This document shows positions 11,896 through 22,505 of a stretch of DNA of 64,000 nt, piece by piece (the first letter of the stretch is position 1; each line of letters opens with the position of its first letter). This DNA is from Thermothelomyces thermophilus ATCC 42464 (taxonomy: Eukaryota > Ascomycota > Sordariomycetes > Sordariales > Chaetomiaceae). Made by a program: the position numbers and the translations under genes. The stretch spans positions 2,222,001 to 2,286,000 of the forward strand of contig NC_016478.1 in NCBI RefSeq assembly GCF_000226095.1. Direction: 5' to 3'. The notes beneath the pieces are model-generated. The model saw nothing but the letters and a program-made list of their open reading frames with translations, did no database searches and was not told the DNA's origin.

Positions 11896-13295
11896 TGTGT
11901 CTGATGTATTAAATGATATACAAGGAAAAGAAAGTGAAGGGAAACCTGAAGGGAGCTCGGCTGGGTATCACGGTCGACTTAGGGAGGATGGAGGAGAATT
12001 GCAGAGAGGAATGGATCGAGGAGAAGAAGTTCAATGTCGCTGCTGGCGATTGAGCCGAAAAAAAATTCCCACAAGGTTCACTCAATGCTGATGGCCCGAG
12101 CTCCCGTACGCTAATCCAAGATTGTACTAGCGCACCTGGCCGGATTACCTGGAGCAGTTTCTGGAACCATCGGCCACTCCACAGCTTCATCCGTCAAAGT
12201 GCAAAGGAGCAAAAACTTTCTACCTTCCGGGCTGGCAGATGCTATTGCCGGTGGCCCTGTCTTGTGTAAGACCTCTCTATTTTGGTTGGAAGCAAGGTGC
12301 GAACTGAGGTCAAGTCATCCGTGCATTGAGTGTACAGAGTACCGAGATCTACTTATCAAGATCCGACTCCTACCCAGGCGCGTCTCATTCCCCAATCTTG
12401 GCACCCGTGAAGTGGAGACAAACCGGGAATGGGAAGTTCGGCTTGCACCGGCCCGGACACATGGATGACCTGCCGTCTCCAGCCTCGGCGACGACCCTTA
12501 TCCTGTCACCTGGGAGACATCGGCGTTATCACTCACCGCATCTTAGTATCAATATATAGATTCACCACGCATTTCTTAGAAAAGCTGCGGTGTGTATTCC
12601 ATACCTCATGAGGGGGCATTTGCAGTAAAGAGCCATTCCATTCGCTCTCTTTTTCCGTTCTTCTCAGCCAAGTCTCTCGGGTATTGCAATGCCTCTACAG
12701 TTGTTCCGCCCAGGTTGTCAAACTCACATTGCATTGTTTCGTTTGATAGAAATCTTGGCATGCACACTCACTTTAGGAGAAAAGTTCCATCACGGACCAT
12801 CCCCCAGGTCCATCCAGGTGATGCTCATCTGTGACACGGTCTGAGGTGAAGCACGGTTGAGCGCTGCAGTACGGAAAGGGAGAGTAAGTAAAATCATAGA
12901 ACACCCGTCCATAATTCATGCTATCGAAGAGCCGACTTCTCCAACCCAGCGCGCCATTACCAGCCCAAGCAGGACCCCCATTCCCAAAGCCGAAGTTCAT
13001 GGCGGTGTAGGAAATAAAGCAGACCACCATCAAACCTACCCAGGCCAAGGTATCCTTCCCAAGTATCCACTAAGCTAAATCTGTGTCAGAGCGCTTGGTT
13101 GCTTGGTGTTAAAGCTCGTTCGGAAAGCGCAGGAACCAGACCTACCTTTACCGGAACAGACAGTATTTTCCCTAGTGAAACTCAGAAAAGGGTGGCAGCG
13201 GCGGCAGCAGCGGCAAGATCGGTGAAGCGCTCCAGTTCGCAAAATTGTGCGATGTGGGTGTTGCACGCTAGCGCTGGCGTCAAGGCCTGACTGAG
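11896..13295. other. Upstream region of hsp60 and 3' flank of MYB-1
   Basis: Holds the candidate heat-shock element; otherwise nothing recognised. Confidence 0.65.
12158..12167. promoter_or_regulatory. Candidate heat-shock element upstream of hsp60
   Basis: The sequence tTTCtgGAAc is a perfect nTTCnnGAAn pair of inverted heat-shock half-sites, about 265 bases upstream of the hsp60 start codon. Another run, TTCtaccTTC at about 12219, may be a gapped partner. Only two adjacent units are clear, so this is suggestive rather than a textbook three-unit element. Confidence 0.35.
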
Positions 13296-14338
13296 TTAGA
13301 CCTCAGTGTACTCATCGTCTGTGGAAGGAGGGCGAGGTTAGCATCGGGATAGCAGACGGAATGATGATGATGGTGATGGTGGTGATGGTGGTGATGGTGA
13401 CGGTGATAGCCAAATCCAACAAATCGGGAGGTACCCGGAGCGCTTCGTGGCCGAGGTCATGCCCATGGGCGCATGTTTGAGTGACTGGAACCTGGGTTGA
13501 GGCCGAGGCGGGTAATGGCAATAAAGCAGGAGGCCACTCGCAAATGACGACGCAGTCGTCGTCATCATTCCCGTCGTCGGCTGCTTCACTAGACCCGCGA
13601 CCATCTCCGGGTCCTGTCGCCGCGGCAACACCCCTGGCCGATGACCCCTTGTCATCACACCACCCGCACGGCATGATCATAGTGATGGTGATGATAATGA
13701 AGAAGAAGATGATGGTACAGTGGTTGCAGTAGCGGAAGGGGGGGGGATTGAGTGACAAACCTTCTCCCTCGCCCTTGACTTTGACATCGCCGTTGTCGGA
13801 CTCCTCCTTCTTGACGCTGAGCTCCTTCTTTACGGTGTTCTCCTTCTTGACGGGGGTCTCGTCCTCGTCTTCTTCCTTCTTGGAAGCGGCGGCGCGCTTG
13901 CGCTTCTTGGACGCCGGAGTCTTCGGCTCTTCGCCATCCTCAGCAGCATCGGCATTACCGGACGCCGCACCCTTGCGCGGGGTGGTAGGGTTGATATTGT
14001 GTGCCTTAAGAAGACGCTCGTACCGCTTGGCCCTGTTGGAGTGAGTGAATGGTCAAGCTCCCGGTCAATAAGTTGAAAGCAGCTCGGGTAAGTAACGAGC
14101 GAACAAACTGGGGAGAGGCTTACGCGGCGGCCTTGCTGACGATGTCTAGCTCCTGAGCGACATTTTCAAAATTGACCTGAAAGCGCGACCACGATGTCGG
14201 TGGTTAGAGCGAGTGGCTGTGACGGCGCGACAGAGAGAATCGGTTCAATCAGGGGAAAGTGCTCACCTTGCCGGCTGCGGAATGTTTAATGCAGCACAGC
14301 AGGAATTTGAACTGAGCTTCAGTATCGATAGCAGGCAT
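13296..14338 (-). CDS. MYB-1: small MYB-like DNA-binding protein
   Basis: Four exons: 14267-14338, 14124-14176, 13761-14032 and 13296-13318; 139 aa; junction phases 0, 2 and 1 all join cleanly. Residues 1-60 form one MYB-like helix-turn-helix unit: AQFKFLLCCIKHSAAGK, then VNFENVAQELDIVSKAAA, then AKRYERLLKAHNI. The tail has alternating Lys/Glu blocks (KKRKRAAASKKEEDEDE, VKKEN, VKKEL) and ends DDEYTEV. This architecture belongs to a fungus-specific family of small MYB-like proteins of unknown target, presumably nuclear. Two introns cut the domain, the first before the V-N-F strand and the second within a codon just before the recognition helix; the same two positions recur in other members nearby. 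The 442-base last intron contains GATGGT microsatellite DNA. Divergent from MYB-2. Confidence 0.8.
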
Positions 14339-16755
14339 TTTTGCGACTGAATGCTGTGAAGGTCTCTGAAGTTTTCTAGACGCAGGACGTCAGTCGGACT
14401 GTCGTTGTCTGGGAAATCGCTAAGTGATCGTGAAGAATGAAAAGGGAAGGGGGCCCGACTGTTGGCAGCTCTAAATCACTCTGGTTGCTGTTCAAGTCAA
14501 GGACGTTGGTGCAGGAGGGAAGTGCGTGAGTGGAGGTAGAATATTACCCGGGTCGGGGGCGATGTTCTGGACGTAGTTGGAGAATGACTTGATGAGTCTG
14601 GCCCGGTGTTTGTGGGTGGACAGAGCAAAGAGGAGCAAGCAGCGGGGAGAAAAGGGTAGAGAAGGTGGGCGATTCACGCTTCGTGCCAGCGATTAAAGGA
14701 TGCTCAGAGCAAGCACGCGACAATACAAAGCCAGGTTAGAATCGGAAGCGGATAGCTATCGAAGGCCAGAGCCAGAAGGACAACAGGAGACAAAAGAAAA
14801 CCAGACTGCTTACCTGTATGTTTCTTCGCTGAATGTTGGAAAACAGGAGATGCCCTAAAACGAGCCTTGATTAGAAGTTAAGAGGGTAATATTTGAAAAG
14901 GAGCAGAAATGGAAGACACAGAGAATTGATGGCAGACGTGCCCGAACAATCGAGGGCTGACAGGTCCCTCGCCGCTCCAGCGCGACAGCAGTGCCGGAAG
15001 CTGAAGACTCTGTCTTTGTTTCCCTCAAGGGAGTAACCAATGAGGAGCAGGATTCAAGTGACTCACACGATGTGGGAGGGCTCTAGCACAGTCGACGAGA
15101 ACTACGAACGAATGCTGAGAGGGTTGAGAGATGCAAGGGAATTTGGAAGTTCCGAGGTCTCGGAGCAGGTTTCTCGGTACAAGTAAAGAACTGCACCCGT
15201 AACAAACCATTCCCGCCTGAGATCCATATCCCAGCCAAGGAAAGCACACCAGAACTTCATCCAGAGTTCAGGCGATTAGGGTACGGCGCCTGGAAGTCCA
15301 GTGGGTCACGGGGACATTGGCCGCCCGATGTTGTTGAGACTGAAGTCACAAATGAGTTCAATACGCCCGTGTCTGTTAAACAACTCGAATCCGTCATTGT
15401 ATTGCTACGGCATTGTCCCTAGCCATTACTAAGGGGGAAGGGGGAAGGAACAAGCTCTAGCCGTTCAGCTAGCTGCAATGTAGGATACTCACCTAACAAG
15501 ACCGCAACGTCCACAGCACTGTGAAAGCAGCACCCAAATATGTCTGAGCGACATCATCTCCCAATGGGTAATGCGCAGCCATTCATTGGAGTCCACGAGA
15601 AGTCTTGGAAGAAAAAGCGGGAAGAGTAAGGGGGCAGGGTTAGGGTGTGACTAGCCCCTGAGCTTTGTAAACAAACCTCCCTTTTGACAGTTAACCGTGT
15701 GGAACATCAAATGATAATAACAGACAGCCATGAATGTAAAAGAGAACAAATACTCAGACACGTTCACTACCAAAAGAAGAGACTGCACTAGCTCATCTGT
15801 CCTTCTAACTAGATGAGGGTGAGAAGGCAGGTCAATTTTGTTGAGCTTGGTTGGTCGGTGTGGTGCCAGAAGGGGTTACCTACCCCTGAACCAGCCTCGT
15901 CTGGACAACCGTCCAGAGTCTGGAGAGTACCTACATGGAAACTATAACCCCTTTTTTTATCACGTTGTCGATGCTGTCCGCAGCATCTTCAGCGTCACTT
16001 TCTCGGGCTCATCGCCGAGAAGATTCACACCAGGCTCGGCGCCCCTCGGCGTGTGCTTTCCTCGGCATGATTAGGGCAGAATAGCCCCGATGCCCTCGCA
16101 GCTTATTTTCTTCCATTTTCCTCGGAGTGAATGAGGCCAGCCATCAAACACAACAAAATAACCTGGGGCACATTCCCGTCGTGTGATTGAAGGCGGAGCT
16201 GTACCCTCCACTGCCCTCTTTCTAACTTCGCTTTTAGCTCCCCACACATTGAAAATTGACCTTCTTCTTCCTCAGTTTTCTTTTTCCTCTCCTCCCAATC
16301 ACTTCCTCTTCAGTGCCTTCTCTCTTCTCCCGCTCTTGTCACCACAACCTTCCAAAGCTTCCCGCAAGACAGCGACGTCGGGCACCACTCGAACCTAAGT
16401 AAGTTGAACGGTACTTCCCTCAAAGGCTCCATTGTCTCCGCGGATTGACGGCGTTGGCGGCGTCATTCTGCTTCGAGCGGTTGTCCGATCGGCGTTGGAC
16501 CCCCCCAACCTCGAAGCAAGCCATCGCTGACACAGGTGTCACACAGTACATTGGAGCGAGCTGTACAGGCCACATTCTGCTGTTTGCCGGTAAGTTGCGG
16601 TAACCCGTACTCGCATATTTTCCGACTTCATGTATATCTTTTGTTCTGGGGGCACGACTAGATGCCTCCATAAAAGCTGTGGTTGATTCACTGTCACACA
16701 CGGATCCCGTCGTGTCAGAAAACCTGGCTGACCAGCAAGCAGAATCCAGATCAAC
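14339..16755. other. 2.4-kb divergent region, MYB-1 / MYB-2
   Basis: No supported coding sequence. Pyrimidine-rich tracts at 16260-16330 and a GTAAGT at 16398 suggest the MYB-2 leader starts near there and may carry an untranslated intron. Confidence 0.6.
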
Positions 16756-17860
16756 ATGGCTCGCCAGTCCAAGACCGCGGCGGCTGCCGATCCGGCCAGC
16801 GAGGGCCAGGCCGGGGCTGTTTCCGGCTCTACCATCAACGGGATCGTTCCCACCCATCTAGAGACCAAGTTTGCGTTCGCGCTGGTCAGCCAGTTCAAGT
16901 CCAAGCCGGACATTGACTGGGATCAAGTTGCTACCATCATGGGCATGTCCAAGAAAAGTGAGTCTCCTTTTTGCCTTGAAGCTCGTTTCTGTATTTCTTT
17001 TCGGCTGCGCATCAGTGTGGGAGGGTGATGCTCGCTGCGGAAAAAAAAAAAAAAAAAAAAAAAAAACTCACCTTGCCTGAAGACCATGGAGGAGAGAGAG
17101 GCTAGAACCTCTGGGCCAGCTGGTCTGGGCTTCAATGTCCATCATATTTTCTTTTGGTCTTTCCAAGCTGTTCAGCCCGCACCCGCTTGGCTTCGTTAAC
17201 TCAGTCCCACATTCTTGTCTCACGGATGTTGAGGGAACCGCATTTGCTGACTCTCCCCCTCCCAAAACAGGTGCTATCGAGCGCTGGCGCGTCATGCGCA
17301 TCAAGTTCGGTATCACCTTCAACGACGAGGCCGGCGACGGCGCAGCTGAGACTCCCGGTTCCGCCCGCAAGGGCAGAAAGAGCACCGTCGCCACCACCCC
17401 CAAGGCAGCCAAGGACGACGGCAAGGAGGAGAGCAAGGAGGACCAGGACGCAGCCCCCTTCACTCCCGCCAAGCGCGGCCGCAAGCCCGCCGGCGCTGGC
17501 AAGAAGACGCCGACGCCCGGCTCGGCCGCTGGTAGGAAGCGCCGCGCCGGCCCCGCCGACGCCACCACCACCTCCGGCGCCGCGGCTGCTGGCTCGCTCG
17601 GCAATGACGGCGGCAAGGGCGCGGGCGGGGACGATACGGTGGAGCGGGAGGGGCCCATTGCGACGGCCTCCCCGAGCAAGAAGATCAAGGCCGGCAAGAA
17701 GGCGGCGGCTGCTCCTGCCACTCCCGCTGCCACCCTTCCTGCTGCCACTTCCACTGCTACTCCTGTCGGCGGCACCCAGGAGGGGCACGCGTCTTCGCCT
17801 CTCTCCTCGGTCCCTGGCATGACTGCGGATGAGGGCTCGGGCGATGAGATGGAGGTGTAG
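16756..17860 (+). CDS. MYB-2: MYB-like DNA-binding protein with Lys/Pro-rich tail
   Basis: Exons 16756-16957 and 17271-17860; donor AAAA|GTGAGT, acceptor CAAAACAG, phase 1; 263 aa. The domain at about residues 35-83 reads TKFAFALVSQFKSKPDIDW, DQVATIMGMSKK, then SAIERWRVMRIKFGI, with the intron just before the recognition helix. The tail is basic and Ala/Pro/Thr-rich, with an AT-hook-like TPAKRGRKPAG and repeated KK clusters, and it ends in an acidic DEGSGDEMEV. It is probably a nuclear DNA-binding or linker-histone-like protein; target unknown. The 313-base intron holds a 26-base A tract. A 5' UTR intron is possible (GTAAGT at 16398) but not proven. Convergent with the array at 19.7 kb. Confidence 0.78.
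17041..17066. repeat. Poly(A) tract in the MYB-2 intron
   Basis: A run of 26 A residues inside the intron of MYB-2. It is length-polymorphism prone; no coding role. Confidence 0.95.
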
Positions 17861-19734
17861 ACGACCTCCTTCTTTGTGCCGATCTGAGGGCATTTTTCTT
17901 TCTTTCTTCTCTGGGTTGGTTGTGGCTCGCTTGCTTGCTTTCCTCTTGAGCTCTTTTTTTTTCCCTTTCTTCTCTCCTGTCCGATCACTCAAGCATCTTC
18001 CGAGGATGGTGTTCTGGCGGTAGGATGGAGGGAGATTTTTCGCTCTGGTTGCTTGCTTGTCTGCGGGGGCTTGCCTGGGCCTCTCCGTCCTCGTTCGTTT
18101 CCTCCCCACGTTAATTAGGCTTTAGAGTCTGTCACTGGACTTGGAAGAATCTGGCTCTGGATTGATTTTTAGGTCTGGAAAGAGACTGGAAGCCTTGATT
18201 GGGTGTGAGGGGAAAAAAAACAATGAAAGGATTGGAGCGGTAAATCTGGGCGGTCAGGTTGGCGTTAGGGGGTTAGGTCTGCTTCCTTGTTCACTAAAGG
18301 CATCACAAATTTACGGGTGGGCAAGACCCGACGCTCATCTCGGTGTGATTTGTTTTTTTTTCAGAGGTGATTCCTGATGTCGAGAATGGCCTCCTGGCTT
18401 TCCTTGCGTGTGATAATGCTTGCTTGCTACCACCAATGTGAAGATATCGTACGAGCATGGTGCAGCGGTCATGCTAACCTACGGATTGTCCATGATGGTT
18501 GCTGCAGTGAGGACGGACTTGGCGTTTGGCAGTGGCCAAACGCCAGGTCCTTCCTCTCAAGCTGCGAAATGCCAGCACTACACTAGTTACCCCAAATTGA
18601 GAGCTCGATAGAGCCAACAAAAACTTCATTGCATGGCATTAGTTCAATACGAACACGCGCGGAACGCGTGTTTATATATTTATATTCTTCAAGATTCGTA
18701 GATTCTGAATTTACCACTTGCTTGATGATGCGGGCAATACGGACAAGGCATGGAGCAACTGGTGAGCACCCGAAGCCCCGAGGCAAGACGAGATATGCTA
18801 CTACCGTAGCCCCCTTCGGGCAGCCTTTGGCACGGTTACCTAATCACCGTTCTCTCCATCAAATTCCTTCATGTTGATGCTCAGAACGTCCCATTCATCA
18901 GCGGTAATAGACCCAGGCAGACGAGGCAAGCCTTTCGCTAGAGTTGCGCTCAGAGAGAGCGATAGACAGCAGAAGAGAGGAGACAGGGAAACAAAGACCG
19001 AGACTGGCCCGCGCCCACAGACACAGCCCACCTCCAGGTAGTAGCAAAGCCAGATGTTGTGAGAGAGAAGTCCTTTCCGATATCCCGAATCATGACCCAG
19101 CAGATACCGATCCGTCTAAATCCCTTCAAGTCCTCCGAAGAGCGCGTTTTCACAATCGAATCTCCCCCCTCCCATAGGCCATTTCTGAATGTCACAGAAA
19201 GTTCTTCCTTTCACCCATCAAGCTGCTGTGACCGATTACGAGTACCATGTCTCCAGCCATGAAGCCCTAACCTCAGATCCCTCCGGATGAACATTGTCCG
19301 TTCTCCGCGAAGAAGGTCGCCGTGATGTGCTCAGAGTAGACGAATAAGAGATGTTGGTGCAGACCGCAATGGTGACGTGGCGTAAATCAGCGAGGCTTGT
19401 CGAGGGGGAAAAAAAAAACCGAAGAAAAAAGGAAGGCGCCGAAGTCTTGAGCCCGCGAGGTCGAGACACCTCACATTGCCGAACCGCGCGAAAGCGAAAC
19501 ACCAGCTGCTGCCCGCCCGAGAGGAGGCAAGAGGAGAAGATAGCGGCTAGAATGCACCGGAAGAACAGGAGGGAAAGAGACACGGCGAGCAACAACCTCG
19601 AATTCCTGGCAGTGCTGATTCCCCTGCGCCAACCGAGTGAGAATGCTTCAAGCCGGGCCAGCACTCTCTTCGTTCCTCGGTAACTCGAGCGAGTGCCGGC
19701 ATTGGTCGCGATCGCGCGTGGTCAAAAAAAGGAC
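17861..19734. other. Convergent region, MYB-2 / MYB array
   Basis: 3' UTR-like T-rich DNA to about 18000. A short inverted repeat (GCGTTTGGCAGTGGCCAAACGC) lies near 18522-18543. No gene seen. Confidence 0.6.
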
Positions 19735-20420
19735 TTAGACGTAGCCGGTGCTGCAGACGAGTTAACCCGAGTCGGCGAGGCTATGTTTCACGGAAAACAA
19801 GAACAATTAAAACAAAAAGGAGAAATAAGGAAAACAGAATGTAAACTTACCCGTCCGACTCCTCGGACTTGACGCCAGGCTCTTCCTTCAGCTTCTTGAC
19901 GCGAGCGGGCTTGACATCTTCCTCTTCGTCGCTGACCGCGACCGGCTTGCGCTTGGAGCCGGAGCCGGGCTCCTTCTTCACGCCGGCCGCCGCGTTTTTC
20001 TTGCGGCCGCCCGGGGTCCTGGGGGTCGAGGAGCCCTCGCCGTTGGCACTGCCGCCGCCTGCGGCTTTTTCCTCCTTGCGGCGGAGCTTCTGGAGGTGCT
20101 GGCTGTTGTGGAGGAAATGGAAAAAAAGAAGAGAACCGTTAGCAGAATGTTCTAACCGATAGGATCACAGAGCGATGATAGATAAGAATGAATAAACGAA
20201 GGGAGGAAAAAAAAAAGGGACGAGCGAGATGATGGGAGAAGAATGAAAAAAAAAAAATCTGCGGGCAGTACGTGATGGCTTTGACGGTACAGGTATAGCC
20301 GAAGCTGTGCATGCGGGCCATGACACCGCGCAATTGCTCCTGCGACGGCTGGAGCTCTTGCATGATGGCCGTCAACAGGTCATGGTCGGCGCGGTGGTCC
20401 CAAGTCATGCGTTCGGCCAT
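19735..20420 (-). CDS. MYB-A: MYB-like protein, proximal first exon plus shared 3' exons
   Basis: Exons 20272-20420, 19851-20102 and 19735-19750; 138 aa. Exon 1 (MAERMTWDHRADHDLLTAIM...MHSFGYTCTVKAI) gives the first helices and stops in phase 2 at a GTACTG donor. Exon 2 starts with the last base of a Thr codon, then QHLQKLRRKEEKAA (recognition helix), and continues with a basic/acidic tail (TPRTPGGRKKN, KKEPGSGSKRKP, DEEEDVKPARVKKLKEE). Exon 3 adds TGYV and the stop. It belongs to the WDxxADxxLL...GYxxTxxAI-QHLQKL subtype of the fungal MYB-like family. Exons 2 and 3 are the only acceptors in reach for four further first exons upstream (B-E). Acceptors ACAACAG and TCTGCAG are both strong; the second follows GTTAACTCG. 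Confidence 0.78.
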
Positions 20421-20676
20421 CTTGACTGATGGCTGCTCTTGACTCGTCGTTGAGGTTTGGCCGGTTTATTTTTTCTTCTCTTCTTTTATGAGGGTAGCGG
20501 TTTCTGGGAGATCTTGAGGTGGAGCGAAAGAGGAAGAAGAGAATCAAATCCGACGAGAACAGGAGGAAATGCGGAATTCTTGGAAGAGAAGGGAGGAAAG
20601 GGAAGAAAAAGTGAGAAACGAGGCACTGGCGCGGGTCCTGACGAGGGAGGGAAGATTTGTAAGGGAGAGGCATTAC

Positions 20677-20831
20677 ATGGCAGCGCTCGCTGTGTAGCAA
20701 TAGCCCTTCTTCGCGACCCTCTCCAGGATAGCATCCCACTGGGCCGGCTGAGGGGGAGCCTCGGCCATGACGGCCTGGAGGAGCGCCAGGTGCGCATCGT
20801 GATCCCACACTGTCGGCTGCTGCTTCGACAT
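20677..20831 (-). CDS. Alternative first exon B of the MYB array
   Basis: An ATG-initiated exon of 155 bases, 51 codons plus two bases: MSKQQPTVWDHDAHLALLQA, then MAEAPPQPAQWDAILERVAKKG and YCYTASAA, ending AT|GTAATG. Joined to the shared exon at 20102 it restores an Ile codon followed by QHLQKL, giving a 140-aa protein. The unspliced frame stops at the TAA overlapping the donor. The 256 bases between this exon and exon A contain no reverse-strand QHLQKL-like coding and no convincing 3' exon. A pyrimidine-rich leader (TTTCTTTTTCTTC) and CACC context precede the ATG, compatible with its own promoter. It could instead be a decayed duplicate, but the intact frame, donor and phase argue against that. 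Confidence 0.6.
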
Positions 20832-21092
20832 GGTGACAGAGTTGCTCTCGGGGCGGTAGCAAGAGCCAAGGGGTGAACGGGTACTGCTGCTGGCAAAGGA
20901 TGGTCGTGGTGCTCGAGAAAGAAGAAAAAGAAAGAAAAGAGTGCGGAGAGAAATGAAGTTGAGATGGTCTGCAAAGTTTCGGAGCGTTGCGTGTGAGGGG
21001 CAAATTGGGGGAAGCGAAAGAGTGGGATGGGAAAGGAGTGGGAAGAGGGGGAGAGGCAACGGCCAGAAAGATAACCAAGTAGCCGGCCCCGG

Positions 21093-21127
21093 GAAGAAGA
21101 AGAAGAAGAAGAAGAAGAAGAAGAAGG
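21093..21127. repeat. GAA/TTC trinucleotide repeat
   Basis: About eleven GAA units on the plus strand (TTC on the gene strand) directly downstream of the exon C donor. It would lie in the intron of any C-to-shared transcript. Confidence 0.9.
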
Positions 21128-21163
21128 GAGGAAGGAAAAGTCTCGTCCGAAGTTTCGACGTAC

Positions 21164-21315
21164 ACTAGAGCGCCCTCGCTGAACGTGTAGCCCTTGGGGC
21201 GTAAAGAAGCCACCACGGCTGACCAGTCACTTCCGTTGGGCTTCATATGCTCGATCAGCGCCAGAAGCACGGCCTCATGCGTCTCAGCGTCCCAGTTCTG
21301 GAGCGTGCGCGCCAT
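21164..21315 (-). CDS. Alternative first exon C of the MYB array
   Basis: An ATG-initiated exon of 152 bases, 50 codons plus two: MARTLQNWDAETHEAVLLAL, IEHMKPNGSDWSAVVASL, RPKGYTFSEGAL, ending GT|GTACGT in phase 2. Splicing to the shared exon gives Val then QHLQKL and a predicted 139-aa protein. The gap to exon B has no alternative 3' exon; it holds a GAA trinucleotide tract. The leader contains a short direct repeat, AAGGCCACAGACATC, twice in tandem just upstream of the ATG. The spacing of Trp8, the LL pair, Trp31 and GYTF matches exons A and B, so these are paralogous half-domains. Confidence 0.6.
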
Positions 21316-21635
21316 TGTGACTGTGATGTCTGTGGCCTTGATGTCTGTGGCCTTGTGGGTGGTGTGACTGGATGAAGCAGTAATGTCGGAGGGTGCTGGT
21401 TTGTAGAATGAGGTCAAGGAAGAGAGCGAGAATGAGGTTGGTGGGATACTCTGGAGAGGAAGAGCAAAGGGAGACTGACTGCCTGGGTAATGGTAATCAA
21501 GGAAAGAAAAAGGAGACCCGCCTAAAGACGATGTCATACCGGAGCACTTGCTCGTGCATGACAACCGGCAGGCAGATGTCGTTTATGAAATTGGCAAGCA
21601 GAGAGATGATGCTTCCGAACCCGACCAGAACGTAC

Positions 21636-21775
21636 CGGATCGCATTCCAGCCCATATCATGGCCTTTCTCCCGCATGATCCTGACGACCTCTGCCTGCTG
21701 CTCTTTGTTGATGGGAGGATGGACCTGCATGATGGCCTCAAAGAGGTCCTCCCTGATATCTTCCCACTTTGGCAT
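21636..21775 (-). CDS. Alternative first exon D of the MYB array
   Basis: An ATG-initiated exon of 140 bases, 46 codons plus two: MPKWEDIREDLFEAIMQVHP, PINKEQQAEVVRIMREKG, HDMGWNAI, ending CG|GTACGT in phase 2. Joining to the shared exon restores Arg then QHLQKL, giving a 135-aa protein. It is the most divergent copy: the aromatic of GY(x)F is replaced by GHDM, and the Trp normally mid-domain is absent. Unspliced, the frame runs on for 46 more residues without MYB features. No private 3' exon is visible before exon C. A GA/CT microsatellite lies in the leader immediately upstream of the ATG. Confidence 0.55.
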
Positions 21776-22263
21776 CTTTGCAAGAGAGAGAGAGAGAGAG
21801 CGGACCTGGTGACGAAATGCTGAGGTGGAAGATCTGTGGTGATGGATGGTGATGGATGGTGCAGGATGGTGCAGGATTTGAAGTCGACACTTTGATTTGT
21901 AGAAGGGTTGCTGGGCAGTTGAAAGAATAGGAAGAGCAAAAAAGAGATGCAAACGAGAACAAAAGCCACCGGCTTCAACGCATCTCAATGCGCCTTGATC
22001 CCAACTAGACTCCAGCTCTTCCCCTGCACTTGCTCCCCAACACTTGTATGGGACAAGAGGAGAGAAAGGGGAGGGAATACCCAGGCTACTAGCAACGACG
22101 ACGGACCTGGAAAGTCACACCAGTCACCTCCAGAGACCACTGATCGTCAGGATCCTGGGCAGTGACCAGCCAGCCAAAGTTCCCAAGATGAACCCCGCTC
22201 GCACAAGGTGTGTGTAGAAGAATCTTCGACAAGGGATGTGAAGACGAAGAAGCGTCAACTTAC

Positions 22264-22505
22264 CGCACGGCCTCCCACGTAAAGCTGAAACCACGGCCCT
22301 CCATGCCGGAAGTGATTTGATCCTTGTGCTTGGAGATGGAAATAGAGCCGTTGTCTGTGACGATGTCCATCATGGTGCAAAGAAGAGCCATGTGAGTCTC
22401 CTCGGTCCACTTCGTCTGGAAGGGCTTGCCGGCAGTGTCATGCCGCTTGTCGTCGTCGACGGCATAGGCCGGCTCGTTCATGTTGACGACGTTGTCCTTC
22501 GACAT
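22264..22505 (-). CDS. Alternative first exon E (distal) of the MYB array
   Basis: An ATG-initiated exon of 242 bases, 80 codons plus two. It has a 32-residue extension (MSKDNVVNMNEPAYAVDDDK and following) before the half-domain WTEETHMALLCTMMDIV, then ISKHKDQITSGMEGRG, FSFTWEAV, ending CG|GTAAGT, the best donor of the set, in phase 2. Splicing to the shared exon gives Arg then QHLQKL and a 169-aa protein, which requires a 2.2 kb intron, long for this genome. The 488 bases before exon D carry no QHLQKL-coding acceptor. Its donor quality and intact frame suggest use rather than decay. Confidence 0.55.

Larger units (their letters stand above)
19735..22505 (-). other. Compound MYB locus: five first exons, one shared 3' end
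   Basis: Exons E, D, C, B and A (ATG-bearing, all phase-2 donors) followed by one acceptor exon and one terminal exon. Start-to-start spacing is 730, 460, 484 and 411 bases. The boundary always falls one split codon before QHLQKL, so first exons would supply helices 1-2 and the shared exon the recognition helix. Shared splicing is inferred from geometry, without transcript evidence. Confidence 0.6.

Noticed and set aside
21781-22260. Possible private 3' exon for array exon E
   Set aside because: Read on the minus strand: no AG followed by QHLQ-like coding, only GA repeats and TGGATGG repeats.
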